The notes below the pieces were generated by a model, which saw nothing but the letters and a program-made list of their open reading frames with translations, made no database searches and had not been told where the DNA came from. Shown here piece by piece: positions 11,640-23,880 of a DNA stretch of 64,000 bases (the stretch's first letter is position 1; every line of letters begins with the position of its first letter). A program made the translations under genes and the position numbers. The DNA lies in NCBI GenBank assembly GCA_914767715.1, contig OU612067.1:16127001-16191000 (forward strand). The letters run 5' to 3'. Origin of the DNA: Membranipora membranacea. Its lineage: Eukaryota; Bryozoa; Gymnolaemata; Cheilostomatida; Membraniporidae.

Positions 11640-11840
11640 TGGGATCGTTTAGCTGTCATATCAAATGAGATGGTGTCAGACTCGGGCAAATGGTGGATTT
11701 AGCAAGGGGAGGTAGTGTTATCTTATTGTGATGGTTTCACAGCTTATAACATTGTTAGGCCAACAATATTTAGCTTTTAGTTAGAAAAGGCATTCCATGT
11801 CATGGGAGGTACTGTGTAGTAAAGTCATCAGTCAAGTCTT
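11640..11840. repeat. 5'-flanking segment of D8C gene 1, duplicated near 22.45 kb
   Basis: GGGGAGGTAGTGTTA, GATGGTTTCAC and CCATGTCATGGGAGGTA stretches find diverged collinear counterparts at about 22440-22620. The second site therefore looks like a promoter-side relic of another D8C unit. Confidence 0.5.
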
Positions 11841-12384
11841 GCTACAGATATGTGCCCGCAATACCTGATAAGGCATCATCCCCTCGGAAATAATAAAAAT
11901 GCTCCAGTTATAAGGCACGCTACAGCTAGCTTGTAGTAAACTTTTCCCAACATTATTATGCTCACCTAAACATTCACTGTCAAGGCATTATGCCACAGTA
12001 TGAAGAGGAAGAGGCATCTGAATGCGAAGTCATCAGAGATTGAGGCATTTCATCTTTATTGCAACGACCAGTCTTGACTTGGGGCAGACAGTAAGATCGA
12101 CTTAAATTTAATAATTCTGTATGCTCAGACTTAGCAGGTGATACAATGTTTCTGTAGATGAAGACAGGGTTTTTCAAGTGTGGCTATCGTATCTTGGTCA
12201 CAGCTTTTTGTTGAAAAAAAGATTAAAAAATGTTCAATTCAATCATGGATCGATATAGCAAAGGTGGGATGCGGTTAAGATGACCGTCCATTACCAATTA
12301 TCATCCATCTTTGGATGTTGTTAGTCTATGATTGTCCGAAATTCCGGCAGAAAATTTGGTCGGCTGGCCGAGCAAAGAGATTTG

Positions 12385-13660
12385 TGTCTCTCTGACCATG
12401 CCTGAACATTGCACAGCCAAGTCCATCCATCCATCCATTCTTCCAAAGTTTTTCTGCCCATTCAGCAAAAGAAATGGTCCTTCCATCCTTGGTCGATCAA
12501 TGCCACTCATGCAATTTCCATCAGTCCATAATTTCCTGACAACATATCAAAAACCATTTTCTATTTGTTAATGCCCAACCCGTAGACTTTGTCTGCCCAG
12601 CTAGGTTAACATTCGGGCACCTCTGCAAGATAGATTTAATCTATGTATGATTAAAGGTTAAATAAAGGTATGGGGTGCTGAATCATAATCAGGCACTAAG
12701 ACAAGGTTTTCCATTATGATCAATATGAACAAGGGATTGCATTCCGCTCAGTTCACAGTCCCTCCGTCTTAACATAACATGGATGTGTTAGTAAATTAGA
12801 TGCTTCGGCAGGCAACAGAGAGCAATACTACTACGACAACAGACAGCGAGATGAATCAACTTCTCGATCATCAAATGGAATTTTAGTCAATGGCCAATGT
12901 TCAAAGCATATAACAAATAAATTCATGAGGCTGAGAGTGGTAATTATTGAGCCAAGGACTAGCAACCTGAGCAATCTGTTAGCTAGTTAGCAAGTGTGGT
13001 TGCAGGCGGGTAAAGAGGGTGTAGCAAGTGATCATCATATCTAATCTACTGGTCATGATGAGTATAAATTGGTTTAGATTACATTTTTCTAGAATTACCA
13101 CTTATATGCCCGTGAATTCTTAGTCAAATTTGCAAGATCTCAAATCTGGACAGACTCTCATCATGATATGAAAAGTAATCGCCAACTTCAATTTTGAAGG
13201 CAATATGCAAGCCACTATCTGTTTTTCGATTCCAGGTCGGCTAGGGTGAATGGCCCGCGACAGCCAAATCAGGTAATACTAGAGAAACAGTGCACCCGGC
13301 AGGGTGTGAACCTGCGATCTTATGATCCCAAATCAGCCGCCCCTAACAACGAGCTATCCCTGAGCTCTGATCCCTAACCACGAGTAATGCGCATAAAACG
13401 GCATTAAATCTACACATGGAGATGTACAACACATACATGACATTGTATCTTTGAGGGGAGCTTTGGAAAACAAGGGCTGTAAAGAAGTGAGAGGATCAAA
13501 TATTGATTTGACTCCAAGCATTTCCTCAATGATTTTCCTCTTTGGATTTCCTTGTGACCTCTAAAAGTCTCATCATACAATCCTTGACAATTTATTTTTA
13601 GCTTCATAAAACAATACAGAAGGTCACAGTTACAGCAAGTCATTGTCTTCTTCAATGTCA
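12385..13660. repeat. Duplicated segment, copy A
   Basis: It is collinear with about 16270-17310. Shared stretches include the TCCATCCATCC tract, AACATTCGGGCACCTCT, TCCCTCCGTCTTAACATAAC and, on the minus strand, a reading FRGHKEIQRGKSLRKCLES. Copy A differs mainly by the SINE at about 13173-13382, which copy B lacks. Confidence 0.82.
13173..13382 (-). mobile_element. tRNA-derived SINE with an empty site in copy B
   Basis: On the minus strand a tRNA-like head reads GATAGCTCGTTGTTAGG (A-box region) through AGGTTCACACCC (B box), then a body of about 110 bp. It is a different family from the SINE at 4400. The duplicated segment near 17110 runs straight from CTCATTATGTTGGCGAG to TAATGCAC, giving the uninterrupted site. 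AG-TAAT flanks both sides as a short probable target-site duplication. Confidence 0.75.
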
Positions 13661-13689
13661 AATGTGCCTTCAGATTCGATCATTCACTG

Positions 13690-15270
13690 TACCTATGGGG
13701 TCGAGAATCTAATTTCCTTAGCTACACATATAGTGTGCAGGTCCTGTCAAGTTTCTGATTGCTAATAATAACATCGGGGATAGGCAAACAATCTCAAACA
13801 GCAATATTCTGATGCTGAAAAGTTGTAACAGCAGTCACTCTATGTTTTGGCTGTCTAAAATTTCCCACTTGTTAATGCTATCTATTTGATTTGGTTTTAA
13901 GTACTAAGGCATTTTGTGAGATGTTGTATCAGCTTAGAAGTCTCATGAAGGTTTGATGTTTTAATCAAGGAGTCTTTTCGTAACATCGTATTCGGGCTCA
14001 CAAGCATACATTACAAGTAGCCCTATTTGGTAGGGTTACCCCAGATAATTGAACTGATTACCCTATGAGACCAGATGACACTATAACCACCCCACGAATG
14101 CACCTAAGATTAAGAGCTTTGTAAAGTTTCATTTGCATAGTCCCCTGTCATTATGTCTAGTTTTCAACCTAATACAACAAAACTAACTGCATTAAGTTTA
14201 TAAACTTTTTTACATAAAAACACTACGTCTAACACTTGCTAGAATTCGGCAAATATAGTTATCTTATGATAAAACAACAACTTCGGCGACTGGGGTGTTG
14301 CTCCGAGATGCGGGTGGGAGACTGTCAGGGGCCCCCAGACCAACCCAGCTCGCAAGGTGATGCACCACCAGATATAGAGCCCAACTTGTCATGTATGCCA
14401 AAAGATCTAGTGATACTATTTGTCCTTGCTCTGTCCTATAGAGTGGTGGTCAGTCACATCACAAGCAGCTCCATGCTGGTATCCCTACATTACATGAAGG
14501 TAGGAAAGAAACAAGAACAGCTTCTAAAGCTTTCATCACACATTTTGTAAAGGCCGATTTATATGAATTTAGGACACATAAGATATAAATAAGAGATCGT
14601 GATTATTTACATCTGTTAACATTTGATCAGACACTTCAATAATGTCTGAGGAATTGGTGCTTAGTACCCCTAAAAATGATCTGATGTGTCATACGCTAAA
14701 CAACACAAGGGTCAAGGCAACTTGCTTTTGTTGTAACCGCTGTCTCTCTTGACTTGTGGTGACTGCTGAGATTTTGGAGATCACCGTGCTAATATTCCAT
14801 TGATAGCCAAAGCAACAGCATTGTAAAACAAAGACTAAGTGTGTACTGAGCTTGTGTTTACGCATTTAGTTGGCAAAAATACCTATAAAACGAAACCTTA
14901 TTTACTCCAGGCCCACAGGTATTTTGGTACTGGGTTACATGGTTGGCAGCGGGAATGCTCAGATACAGTTAATTAAGTAAAATGCTTGGTAAAATCAAGT
15001 ATTTTTATAGTCAATGCACCATTTTACCATACAAATGCTAAGCCATACAGTGAAAAAGTGGATAGCGCAGTGTAGTTGCGTTATGAGGCACACACTGAAT
15101 TAGGGAGGATACTGAGCCTGTATCAAATAGCCAATAGTTTCCAGTCTAGAGTATTTATTCATGTTTATGATTGGGAGAGCATTGCTTCCAGCACACCATC
15201 AACTCCAGTGAAAAATAGGTTAAAAGGTCGGAGGTGTTGGGAATGGAGTAGTGGGGGAGTAGTGGCTATC
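13690..15270. other. No gene recognised
   Basis: Short frames only, with no splice-consistent or family-like peptide. A frame at 14236-14550 (104 codons) has no recognisable domain and is not called. The sequence is AT-rich and unplaced. Confidence 0.5.
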
Positions 15271-15279
15271 AGTAGAAGT

Positions 15280-15560
15280 TGTGGAGGCTACATTCGGGTT
15301 TGCCCCCCTTCCACTGATAAGCTGATGTTGATGCTGATCAGTGGGAGGGGGGGGGGGCAATTCCGAACCAATCTTAGCCTATGTTGGTACTGGTAGTATT
15401 CAACAAAATGACCCAGCCTCTTCATACTCATACCAATTTCAGATACAAAATGGGTGAACGCTGAAGAGGCAAAAACGTCAAATGTCATTTTGGGCACTTG
15501 ATGTAAAATGTGCTGCCAAATGTTAGTGCTGATCTTCAATTGGCAAAAAAAATGATAGGA
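15280..15560. repeat. Interspersed repeat, copy 1
   Basis: It is collinear with about 35180-35480. Shared text includes CCCCTTCCACTGAT, GTATTCAACAAAATGACCCA, TTTCAGATACAAA, GGGCACTTGATGTAAA and TCTTCAATT. Same orientation, family unknown. A G9 run lies within it. Confidence 0.7.
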
Positions 15561-15801
15561 GATAGGATCGTATTTGGTGATTTTGGTATTTTGGTGATTA
15601 AGATATTATTGATTAACTGCTGCAATAAATTTTATAGTCAAAAGCTTTTTTAGTCAAATTTTATCATGTTTATCAATTTTTAGAGAACTAGTATCAAACA
15701 TTTTTTAACTCGACAAAACATTTCATTTCTTAATCACATGTGACAGAAACAGAGTACAATAGACAATAGACAATAGACAATCTCTTTATGCTACATTTCA
15801 G

Positions 15802-15858
15802 GTCAGGAAGCCTTTGAATGAATACCTGAAGGCTGAAATGGTAATCATCGAGTACTAA
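15802..15858 (+). pseudogene. Relic of the ALDH1L terminal exon
   Basis: After an ATTTCAG acceptor the sequence is a close copy of 9447-9502 through the TAA stop, with one extra T in the GCCTTG stretch that shifts the frame and creates an early TGA. Similarity continues into the 3' region (ATCATCGATATTTT, GGTAATTTCTTA, TATTCAAGGTGAG, CCCCATCCCC), so this is a genomic duplication and not a processed copy. No other ALDH1L exon is seen beside it. Confidence 0.9.
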
Positions 15859-16269
15859 TGTATTATCATCGATATTTTGTTTATTTTGGTTAGGGGATGC
15901 AGCCAAAAAAATCTGCTTACATAATATGTTCTCTTGGTAATTTCTTATATCAACCTATCAACCCAACTCGTATTCAAGGTGAGCCCCCATCCCCGCTCCT
16001 ACGATATAGGTTAGGCAGTTCAAATTGTCAAAGTACTTATCTCTTCTGGTCATCACATATAAATATCCCATCTTGCAAAAAAAAAATTTGAATTGATCAA
16101 ATAAAATTACAGAGATTTTTACAACTAGAGAACTTTCTTGAGCAATGTTGTTTAATATTACAGTGCACTGTTATTTTTTACTAACTTTAGCATTGCCTCT
16201 GAGCTTCAAATTTGGTAGTTATCTGATCTCAGCTCATGCATTATCTAGTAACAATCACAATGTTAGACT

Positions 16270-17310
16270 TTGTCTCTCTAACCATACCTGAACATTGCAT
16301 AGCCAAGTCCATCCATCCATCCACCGCACGCACGCCCGCCCGCCCTCCCGTCCGTCCGTCCTCCCGTCCGTCCGTCCGTCTGTCCATCCATCCAAAGTTT
16401 TTTCTGCCCATCCAGCAAAAGGAATGCAATTTCCATCAGCCAATAATTCTCCTGGCGTGACCGCAAATCAAAAAACACTTTCTATTCGTTAATGCCCAAA
16501 CTAGAGACCTGTAGAGACTGTCCGCCCAACTATGTTGACATTCGGGCACCTCTACAAGATAGATTCAATCTATGTATGTATGAAGATTAAATGGGATGGG
16601 GGAGAAGTTTGAGTGCTAAATCAAAATCAGGCACTAAGACAAGGTCTTCCATTATGATCAATATGGTTAAGGGATTGCATTCCGCTCAGTTCACAGTCCC
16701 TCCGTCTTAACATAACATGGATGTGCTAGTAAATTAGATGCTTTGGCAGGCAACAGACAGCAATAACACGATGACTACAGACAGCGAGATGAATCAACTT
16801 CTTAATCATCCAATTGAATTTTAGTCGTTGGCCAATTGGCTATACAAAGCAAATCAAAAATAAAATCAATGAGGCTGAAACTGAGAGTGGTAATTATTGA
16901 TCCAAGGACTAGGAATCTGAGCAATCTGTTAGCTAGTGAGTGAGAGTGGTGGCAGGCAGGTAAAGAGAGTGTAGCAAGTGATCATCATATCTTATCTACT
17001 GGTCACGATGAGAATAAATTGGTTTAGATTACATTTTTCTTGAATTACAACTTATGTGCCCGTGAATTCTTAGTCAAATTTTCAAGATCACAAATCTGGA
17101 CAGACTCTCATTATGTTGGCGAGTAATGCACCTATAACGGTATTGAATCTACACAAATGGCAATGTACAACACATTTAGACATTGTGACTTTTAGGGAGA
17201 GCATCAAATATTAACTTGATTCCAAGCATTTCCTTAATGATTTTCCTCGTAGGATTTCCTTGTGACCTCTAAATGGTCTCTTCATACAAACCTTGACAAT
17301 TTTTTTAGCT
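16270..17310. repeat. Duplicated segment, copy B
   Basis: This is the counterpart of 12385-13660 without the SINE, and it includes the expanded tetranucleotide tract at 16308-16395. It lies about 400 bp after the ALDH1L exon relic; in the first unit a D8C gene occupies that interval. Confidence 0.82.
16308..16395. repeat. Tetranucleotide microsatellite (TCCR)n
   Basis: TCCATCCATCC passes into CGCACGCCCGCC, then CCGTCCGTCCGTCC and back to TCCATCCATCC. Copy A has only a short (CCAT)n here, so the tract expanded in copy B. The overlapping open frames on both strands are low-complexity artefacts. Confidence 0.9.
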
Positions 17311-17700
17311 TCATAAAACCTACTTATTAGAACGGTGTGATTTATTGTATCAAAAGCTTTTGAAAGATATAAAATTAAACCCTGGGTCATTGTTCCATCA
17401 ATAAAATGGCCGTAAAGTTGTTCCATTATAATATTGATTGTGTCAGTTGTACTGCGCCCATCTAATGCCAAATTTGTTACAATGATTTTTAAATTTCCTC
17501 TACGGTTTTTGAATGCTTTTTGCTTATTTTGTGAAGTTTAGTACCCTCTTTGGTGAGTGTAAATAACTGCTTAGTCATCCAAGATTTCTTGATAGTAGGA
17601 CGTTGATGTTTTCTGGCACTAATTTTGTTGCTGGCATTATCAATGCATGAGCTTGGTTTTCCATTGAAAGTTGGTGTCAGATATTTCTGTAACAATTTTG
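17211..17700 (-). mobile_element. Non-LTR retrotransposon fragment (RT domain)
   Basis: Minus-strand frames carry LYLSKAFDTINHTVLI, the classic RT block with its catalytic Asp, and upstream RPTIKKSWMTKQL, typical of the endonuclease-RT linker in jockey/CR1-group elements. The sequence between them is missing or frameshifted, so this is a dead 5'-truncated piece. Confidence 0.72.
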
Positions 17701-18469
17701 TTATTGTATAATTTCTTATAATAACACATTAATTTATTTTCGTTGTGTTCATCCGTAAGGAATTGTTGATCTGAAATGTTTAAATCTAAGGTGCACATTT
17801 TTATGTTCGAATTTAATAATATTAATAGATAATATAAAATAATTATTTTGGTTTCACAAATTCCGGTTCGGGATCTAATAAGAATATAAAAATATTGGCT
17901 TCAACTCAACTTGCTTTAGTTTTTTGAAGCTAAGTCAAGATTTTTTTCTGGATTCAAATCAATGTTGATGTCACCAACAATAAGTCAGTTCGTGGGGAGC
18001 TAAATCCTCCAAAAAGCTGCCAAAGAGCCCAAGGGTGCCGGTAGACAGCGAGCACAGCGCACACATCTCGTCAAGACTCACCATCTGCACGCGTAATGCC
18101 TCATTGAAGAACTTAAGTTTTATTTGAGCCTATTTTTCTCTGCTACAACAATGCAAAGATTACTTTGTACTCAGGTAGGGTTGGTCTGTACATGTGGTTT
18201 GTTTTATTTTTGAATAAATTTGTAAGTTACACTTACTTACACTACACGTATCACTATCCTCTGATCCCATTTTCTCTTTTGCTGCACATACCATTTGCTA
18301 TTTATATAACATGGCAAGACAAAATCATTGCACCACCAACACAGCAGACGGATGGTTCACAAACATGCCTTTAGTTGATATTTGAAGAATGGTTGGGAAA
18401 TATTTATTACAAGTCACTAGCTCTCAGTTTGTGGATCCCAACAAACCCCAGATATAATTGAAATTGAAC

Positions 18470-18540
18470 GAAGAAACTTCGAGACTTGAACAGTGAAGGA
18501 GATGGCTTTAACCAACTGAACCACCCCCTTCTCTGATCAA
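18470..18540 (-). mobile_element. tRNA-derived SINE head fragment
   Basis: The minus strand reads GGTGGTTCAGTTGGTTAAAG (A box TGGTTCAGTTGG) followed about 30 nt later by GTTCAAGTCTCG (B box). No full cloverleaf or body was traced. Confidence 0.5.
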
Positions 18541-18594
18541 GCAACCCGCAGCTGTAATGTGACTAAAAAAGTACAATGTGGCTTGATCTCCTTT

Positions 18595-18880
18595 GGTTAT
18601 ATATTTTGGCATTTTGGCAATGGTATTTTGGGATATGGTATGTTGTCCCGCATGGTATTATGTCCAATCTGGCTTTATATCCACTGGTATTTTGACACAT
18701 CTGGCTTTATATCCACTGGTATTTTGACACAACTGGCGTTTTGTACAACTGGTATTTTGGCATTGGTATATTGTGCAGTGGTGTTTTCACCTATGGCATT
18801 ATGGCCATGGCATTATGACAATGGCATTTTGGCAATGGCATTTTGTCCCAATGGCATTTTGGCCATGGCATTTTGACACG
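18595..18880. repeat. Degenerate minisatellite (about 17-bp ATGGCATTTTGNCA units)
   Basis: Units such as ATGGCATTTTGGCA, ATGGCATTATGGCC and CTGGTATTTTGACACA repeat through the stretch. One 36-bp block (near 18668-18738) is duplicated exactly or almost so. It generates a long, compositionally biased open frame that is not a gene. Confidence 0.82.
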
Positions 18881-18969
18881 GAATCCCCCTAGCTGATCAA
18901 AAAACAGTATGGGCAACTTACCGTTTAGTTCTCTTAGGACTAGAGATAGACTCATAGAGAAGGACACTC

Positions 18970-20290
18970 TTTATACAAACCAAGAAGATGGTCAAAGTCA
19001 GAGAGAAGCTCACCTCATTGTTGCAGTTGCAGGCCCCTCGAGCTAAGTTGTGGCAGTCGATAGACGGCTCCCTGAAATACTTGGCACAATTGTTTCGAGG
19101 GGGACGCACCTACCTTAGAAGTGTGTATGGTGGACTGGCAGGTGTTCTGTCTCAAAGCAAGACCAAGAGAAGGAGATTGAATGTGAAGTGAAAGAGGATG
19201 TTATGGTGTGGTCCGCTGTACTTGAGTCGCCTCCCATAAACCCAAATGACATTGTCTTGGCGGACTATACTTCATTCCCTCATTTAATCACAGATGCATC
19301 AGCTTCTGTGGGTTTTGGAGGTGTCAGGGAGACCAGAAGTTTAATGGATCCTGACCCCAGGTTGTGGTGCCCAATATAGCAGTGCTAGAATTGTTCCCCA
19401 TAGTTGTTGCTCTCAGGATGCTCCAGGAAAGTATGGCTAACTGTTCCATCCGAGTGTTCACCGACAACATGACCCTGGTCGCTGTTATCAACAAGCTATA
19501 CAGTAAGGAACCTGATCTGCGTAAGATGCTTTGACACATTGCAAAGCTCTGCCCGAACAAAAGTATTCTATCACCGCGTACCATGTGAAAGGTGTGGATA
19601 ATATCGGTCCAGATCTTTTATCAAGTGGCAAAATAGAGAAATTTCAGCAGACATTTGCTAACATGAGATCAGATCCAAATGTCGTTCACCACTATCTCGA
19701 CCCAGTCAACTCAGGTTTCATTACATGGATTTAACAGGAAGTTATCACGCTGACATATTAATCATCCCCCTGTCAGCATGGCATGTTAACATCTGTGGCC
19801 TGTGTTAAATTATTTTCAACTAGACCTAATATTAAGTATCTGTATATTTAATGATAGATTCAATTTTTCTTCTTTTTTTAGAACTTAAAGAAGAAGTGGA
19901 AAGGCTGGGTGCGTCAGCGTGCCTGGCCTCAGCAAAGATTATGAAAAATATTTCAACAAATTCAAGAAGTTTTGTGATGGCATGGGCTTTACCAGACAGA
20001 AACCTGTAAATCATCTGTGGAGTTTGAATCGCACATCTGAAGGAAGAGGGACTACCTTACAGCACAGTTCTGACTCATATCTTCGCCCTGCGCCATTCAT
20101 TTCGCAAGTTAGATCTAAAATTAATCCTGGGCTCAGAAAGACTCTAGACGAATCTACAACAGGTACGGAAATTACATTGTCTTCCAGTCATATACTCAGA
20201 CTTAACAGGGCATCTGAACTACTCGCCCCTAGAGTTACTTGCCAAACTTGCTGCATGATGGCAGTAGCTTCTTACGGATGTCTTTGACCT
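18970..20290 (+). mobile_element. Degraded DIRS/Ngaro-like retrotransposon (RNase H and tyrosine recombinase parts)
   Basis: Broken + strand frames give, in order: GGRTYLRSVYGGLAGVL; then PHLITDASASVGFGG (RNase H first Asp); then LELFPIVVALRML and RVFTDNMTLVAVINKLYS (RNase H Asp); then AYHVKGVDNIGPDLLS (the usual ADxLSR motif, altered here to PDLLSS). From about 19919, LSKDYEKYFNKFKKFCD and, in a shifted frame, IFALRHSFRKLDLKLI resemble the core-binding domain of tyrosine recombinases. RNase H followed by a YR is the DIRS/Ngaro order. Several frameshifts and stops, with no catalytic YR region found. Confidence 0.7.
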
Positions 20291-20499
20291 TCAAAATTCT
20301 GCATCACAGCTAGCTGCCATTCCCTTGTTATGCTATGTTCCTTTATTATCTCAAAGGGGTGATTGAGAAATATAAAGCTGGTTTGCATGTTGTTAATAAA
20401 AATCCTGATGTCTAAAACTGCTAATGATTGCATAAAATGTTGTTCACATATAATACAAAAATACAAAAAAGGTAGAATATAAATTAAAAGAGTGATTTA

Positions 20500-21860
20500 T
20501 TCAAAATACTAATAGCCTGAGATCTAAAACAGTCTCTACGGAGGTCAATGTGGTAGCGTAGAGACACAAAACGACCAGATGGTAGAGTGTCGAAGGATAG
20601 TAGGGGGTTAGGAGCGTTGGTGGCCACCATTCTGAGGTATTTGGTTTAAATCGGTGTTTGACTGTGTCTGCTAGTTGTGGGAGGGGAGCTTTGGACAGCT
20701 TCTCAGCGCACTTGGTGATTTTGTCCAGATCCGAGCATTCTTGGGCGGAGAGATGGTGGTATATCGCTGGTAGATTGTGCACTAGTCCGCTTTCAATTAA
20801 TGTTTTATAGCATATGGCAGCAAGTTTATCTGAAGTTCCCATAAAATGAAGTTTTTTCATTACATGCAGCTTCTTACGAGCTTTCTTGACGAGATTTCCG
20901 GTGTTTTTGAGGAATTTTACTTTGTTCGTTATCGCGGTTCCTAGATATTCGTACTCCACTGAGAGATAACTGCACTGGACTGGGATCGTCCCTCGCATTA
21001 GATAGGATGAGTTCTTTTGTCTTGCTCTTATTCAATATGAGATGGTTATCATTGCACCATTGGTACAGAGTTGTCATCTCCTGCTGCATAGTTGAAGGTT
21101 GGTTTTGAGCTAGTTTTTCGAGGAGTAATAAGTCGTCAGCATTTTTATACAGAAGCGTATTGTTACTGGATGGCGCTAGTTGATCTAGATATATTGAGAA
21201 CAGAACAGGGGAGATGACGCAGCCCTGTGGGCTTCCTGTTGATGTTGTAGCTGATGATCAGGTTTTGAGGTTGGTACTAACTTTCTGCTGGCGGTTGATG
21301 AGAAAGTTAAAGGTCCAGCTAATCAGATTTGGGTGCTTGTTTGAGCTTCTCTATTAGTATTGCAGGGCATATCGTGTTGATCGCTGATGTAAAGTCAATG
21401 AACATACCCCTTTCTCTGAGATGGTGTCAAGCGCTATTATCAACATCTTCTGTTGAACGGTGCTGGCGGTAGGCGAACTGGTTGTTGTCAGTTACCAGTG
21501 GGTGTAGATGGGTGACGACCAGCCTTTTGAGACACTTAGCTAGATGGGAGGTCAGTGCAATGGGGAGGAAATCTTTCGCTTCCTGGGCTCCTTTGGATTT
21601 TGGTATGGGGACAATATTAGCAGATTTCCAAACATCAGGAACTACAGTCTGGCTGATAGAGTCATTGAATACAATCTGCACTGGCTCACGTAGGGTGTGT
21701 GCGGCTAGTTTCAACAGTCTGGCTGGTATGTTGTCGGGCCCTGGACTCTTACGCACATTGATTGAGCGTAAAACACGATATACTTGGTCAATAGAAAAAA
21801 ACTCATCAGCTAATTTGGATATTTTTCAAAGGACAAATCCTCTTGTCAGTTGATGTCAAT
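20500..21860 (-). mobile_element. Non-LTR retrotransposon fragment (jockey/CR1/L2 group RT)
   Basis: Minus-strand frames read KSPGPDNIPARLLKLAAH, WKSANIVPIPKSKG, FAYRQHRSTED, SPQGCVISPVLFSIYL, YKNADDLLLL (active-site ADD with N in place of the usual Y/F/A before it), LNKSKTKELIL and VEYEYLGTAITNKVKF through a C-terminal region ending near 20500. This is RT palm plus thumb in the correct order with frameshifts. No endonuclease part is seen. Confidence 0.82.
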
Positions 21861-22334
21861 GTTTCTGCCCAAGAGAGTGGAAAAATATTACAGTATGTAG
21901 CAGTTCGAGCGGGAATAAAGTAAAAATTCACATCACACTTGGTTCCGTTATGGAGGGGCAACTTGGGCTAGAAAAAGAGGATGGGCTGCAGCTCAGATAC
22001 AGGTCTACGTCGGTGGAAATCCGATGCCTACTTAAGTTATATTAAACATGACTGATACTTTATGGGTCTGTGTGTTGGCGAAAGGTGAGTTCCGTTATAA
22101 ACTCCTCTACTTTGATGCTAAATTTTCCGCCTCTTTTAAGGTAACGAGGCTGCATTTTTATCTCTAAAGTTTTTGCCCTGCCCATGCTGTTCCCCAGCAA
22201 CTTACTGTATTTACTTGAAAAATCTTAACTAGCTTCTAACTTATTGGGAGTTAACAAGGATATGGCATATTTGTCGCCCCCCTTCTAAAGGGGGACCCCT
22301 AGTTGTCTTGTTAATCATTGAGGTACGAAAATAT

Positions 22335-22620
22335 AAATTTTCATCAGGATACTCCAGTTTCTACAACGGGAATCAGTTCTGAGATAGTTTCTTTTCTTAT
22401 GAAATTCTTCAATCATCGGCTGCGATTTATATCAACCTAGATTTCATATCAAGCGGGATGGGTAGATACTAACGTAACAAGTGGATGTAGAAGGGGAGGA
22501 GCGTTAGCATATTTTGATGGCTTTGCCACCAATAACATCACTAGTTCAAAACATTCAGTTATTCGATTTTAGTGAGAATAGGCCTCCGATGTCATGAGAT
22601 TATGAGGTATTATATTTTAG
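22335..22620. pseudogene. Probable promoter/exon-1 relic of a further D8C unit
   Basis: AAATTTTCATCAGGATACTC near 22339 resembles the exon-1 surroundings of D8C gene 1, and the following 180 bp resemble its 5' flank (11640-11840). The ATGCAG exon itself is not preserved. Tentative. Confidence 0.35.
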
Positions 22621-22624
22621 ATTT

Positions 22625-23690
22625 TGTTCATGTCCACTCTTGCTATGGCTGTGCTACTTGATGGCTGCTCAGTTATGGCACACAACTCAACTGCTTTCTG
22701 TGATGACAAAGCTTAGAGACAATAACCAGCGAATGTCAATGTTAAGAAAAGGCGGAATAACCAGGATTCATACTAATTAAATTAAAATGAAGGCTTGCAA
22801 GGGTGGGGGCCTCATCTGTACGCCACTGGATGATCATATCACAAGAATCAAAGTACTTCTTTCTTGGATGATGATGAGGAAGGTTCGCCACATAAACAAC
22901 AATTGTGTTTATCACTTCAATGGTGTCCTTGGCCGTGAAAATTGAGATATGACTCAGCTGAGTTGGCCTTGCAGTGAACAGCCCAAATTCCAATGAATTG
23001 TTGTTTGCCACAATAGCCTAGCATAACCATAGCCATAGCTGTTGGACTACTCAATTGAGAGGAGAAGGATAGACCATCACCTTTTACTTTTGGAGGAAAT
23101 AGTGGTTCTGATTTGTTTATGTGAGAAACCAAAAGGTCCTTATATGTTTTCCATTCACGACAGCTGAATTAATTAATACAATGGTTCAGCGTCACTAGTT
23201 TAAGACTCTGAGAACTCGCAAGAGAAAATCATCCGTCATCCTCACGAGTGCAGGGGTGCCTGTAACTCCGCCGCCTACGGCCAAATTAAGCCCAAAAGCA
23301 AATTTTAAGTAGCCCAATTGCCCTTGTGATAATTCACATGTGGTGCAAATTCCTTTCCTTTCTAATCATGCGTGGCACAAAAGCCCTTCTGATAGTTCAT
23401 GCACAAATTACCATCCAAAGGTAATAAGCTCTACAATCCTACATAGTTTGCATCGGAAAAATGTGTATACATCTATTCACACATAAGACCTTCAGGCTGA
23501 ATAGAAGGGGAACCCCCTTGCTGCTGCTATTTGCTACTGTGTTAATGTCAGGAAGGATTGTGGATGCCCCAATTTTGAGCTCCATGCTCGGTTAGTTGTA
23601 TGAATGGGTGGGAGTCGCGTTTTTGACGCTGTCTTGCCTCATTTTGTTGGTGGACAATACATAAGTTTCTCCGTGTTGTCTGGTGTTGGC
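22625..23690. other. No gene recognised
   Basis: Only short frames without domain resemblance. AT-rich and unplaced. Confidence 0.5.
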
Positions 23691-23761
23691 TGTATAACCA
23701 TTAGGATATTGGCTTTGAATTTACTGATATCTCTATAAGCAGTGTAATTCACAATTCAGAC

Positions 23762-23880
23762 GAGGAAAATTGGTCCCTTCAGCCAGATCTCAACACATTC
23801 TAATTTCACTTAATTCAGACTCTACTCAATTAGGACAGATTTTTGTGGTTCCCAAGGTTTGAATTGGGTGAACTGCACTG
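23762..23880. mobile_element. pogo/Tigger-like MITE, partial copy 2 (inverted)
   Basis: It is the reverse complement of much of 6670-6846: CCTTCAGCCAGATCTCAA, CACTTAATTCAGACTC and terminal GAACTGCACTG-TA. One end abuts a TA at 23881-23882. Confidence 0.65.

Noticed and set aside
16236-16492. Several overlapping frames on both strands rich in Pro/Ser/Arg or Gly/Asp/Trp
   Set aside because: They are translations of the (TCCR)n microsatellite.
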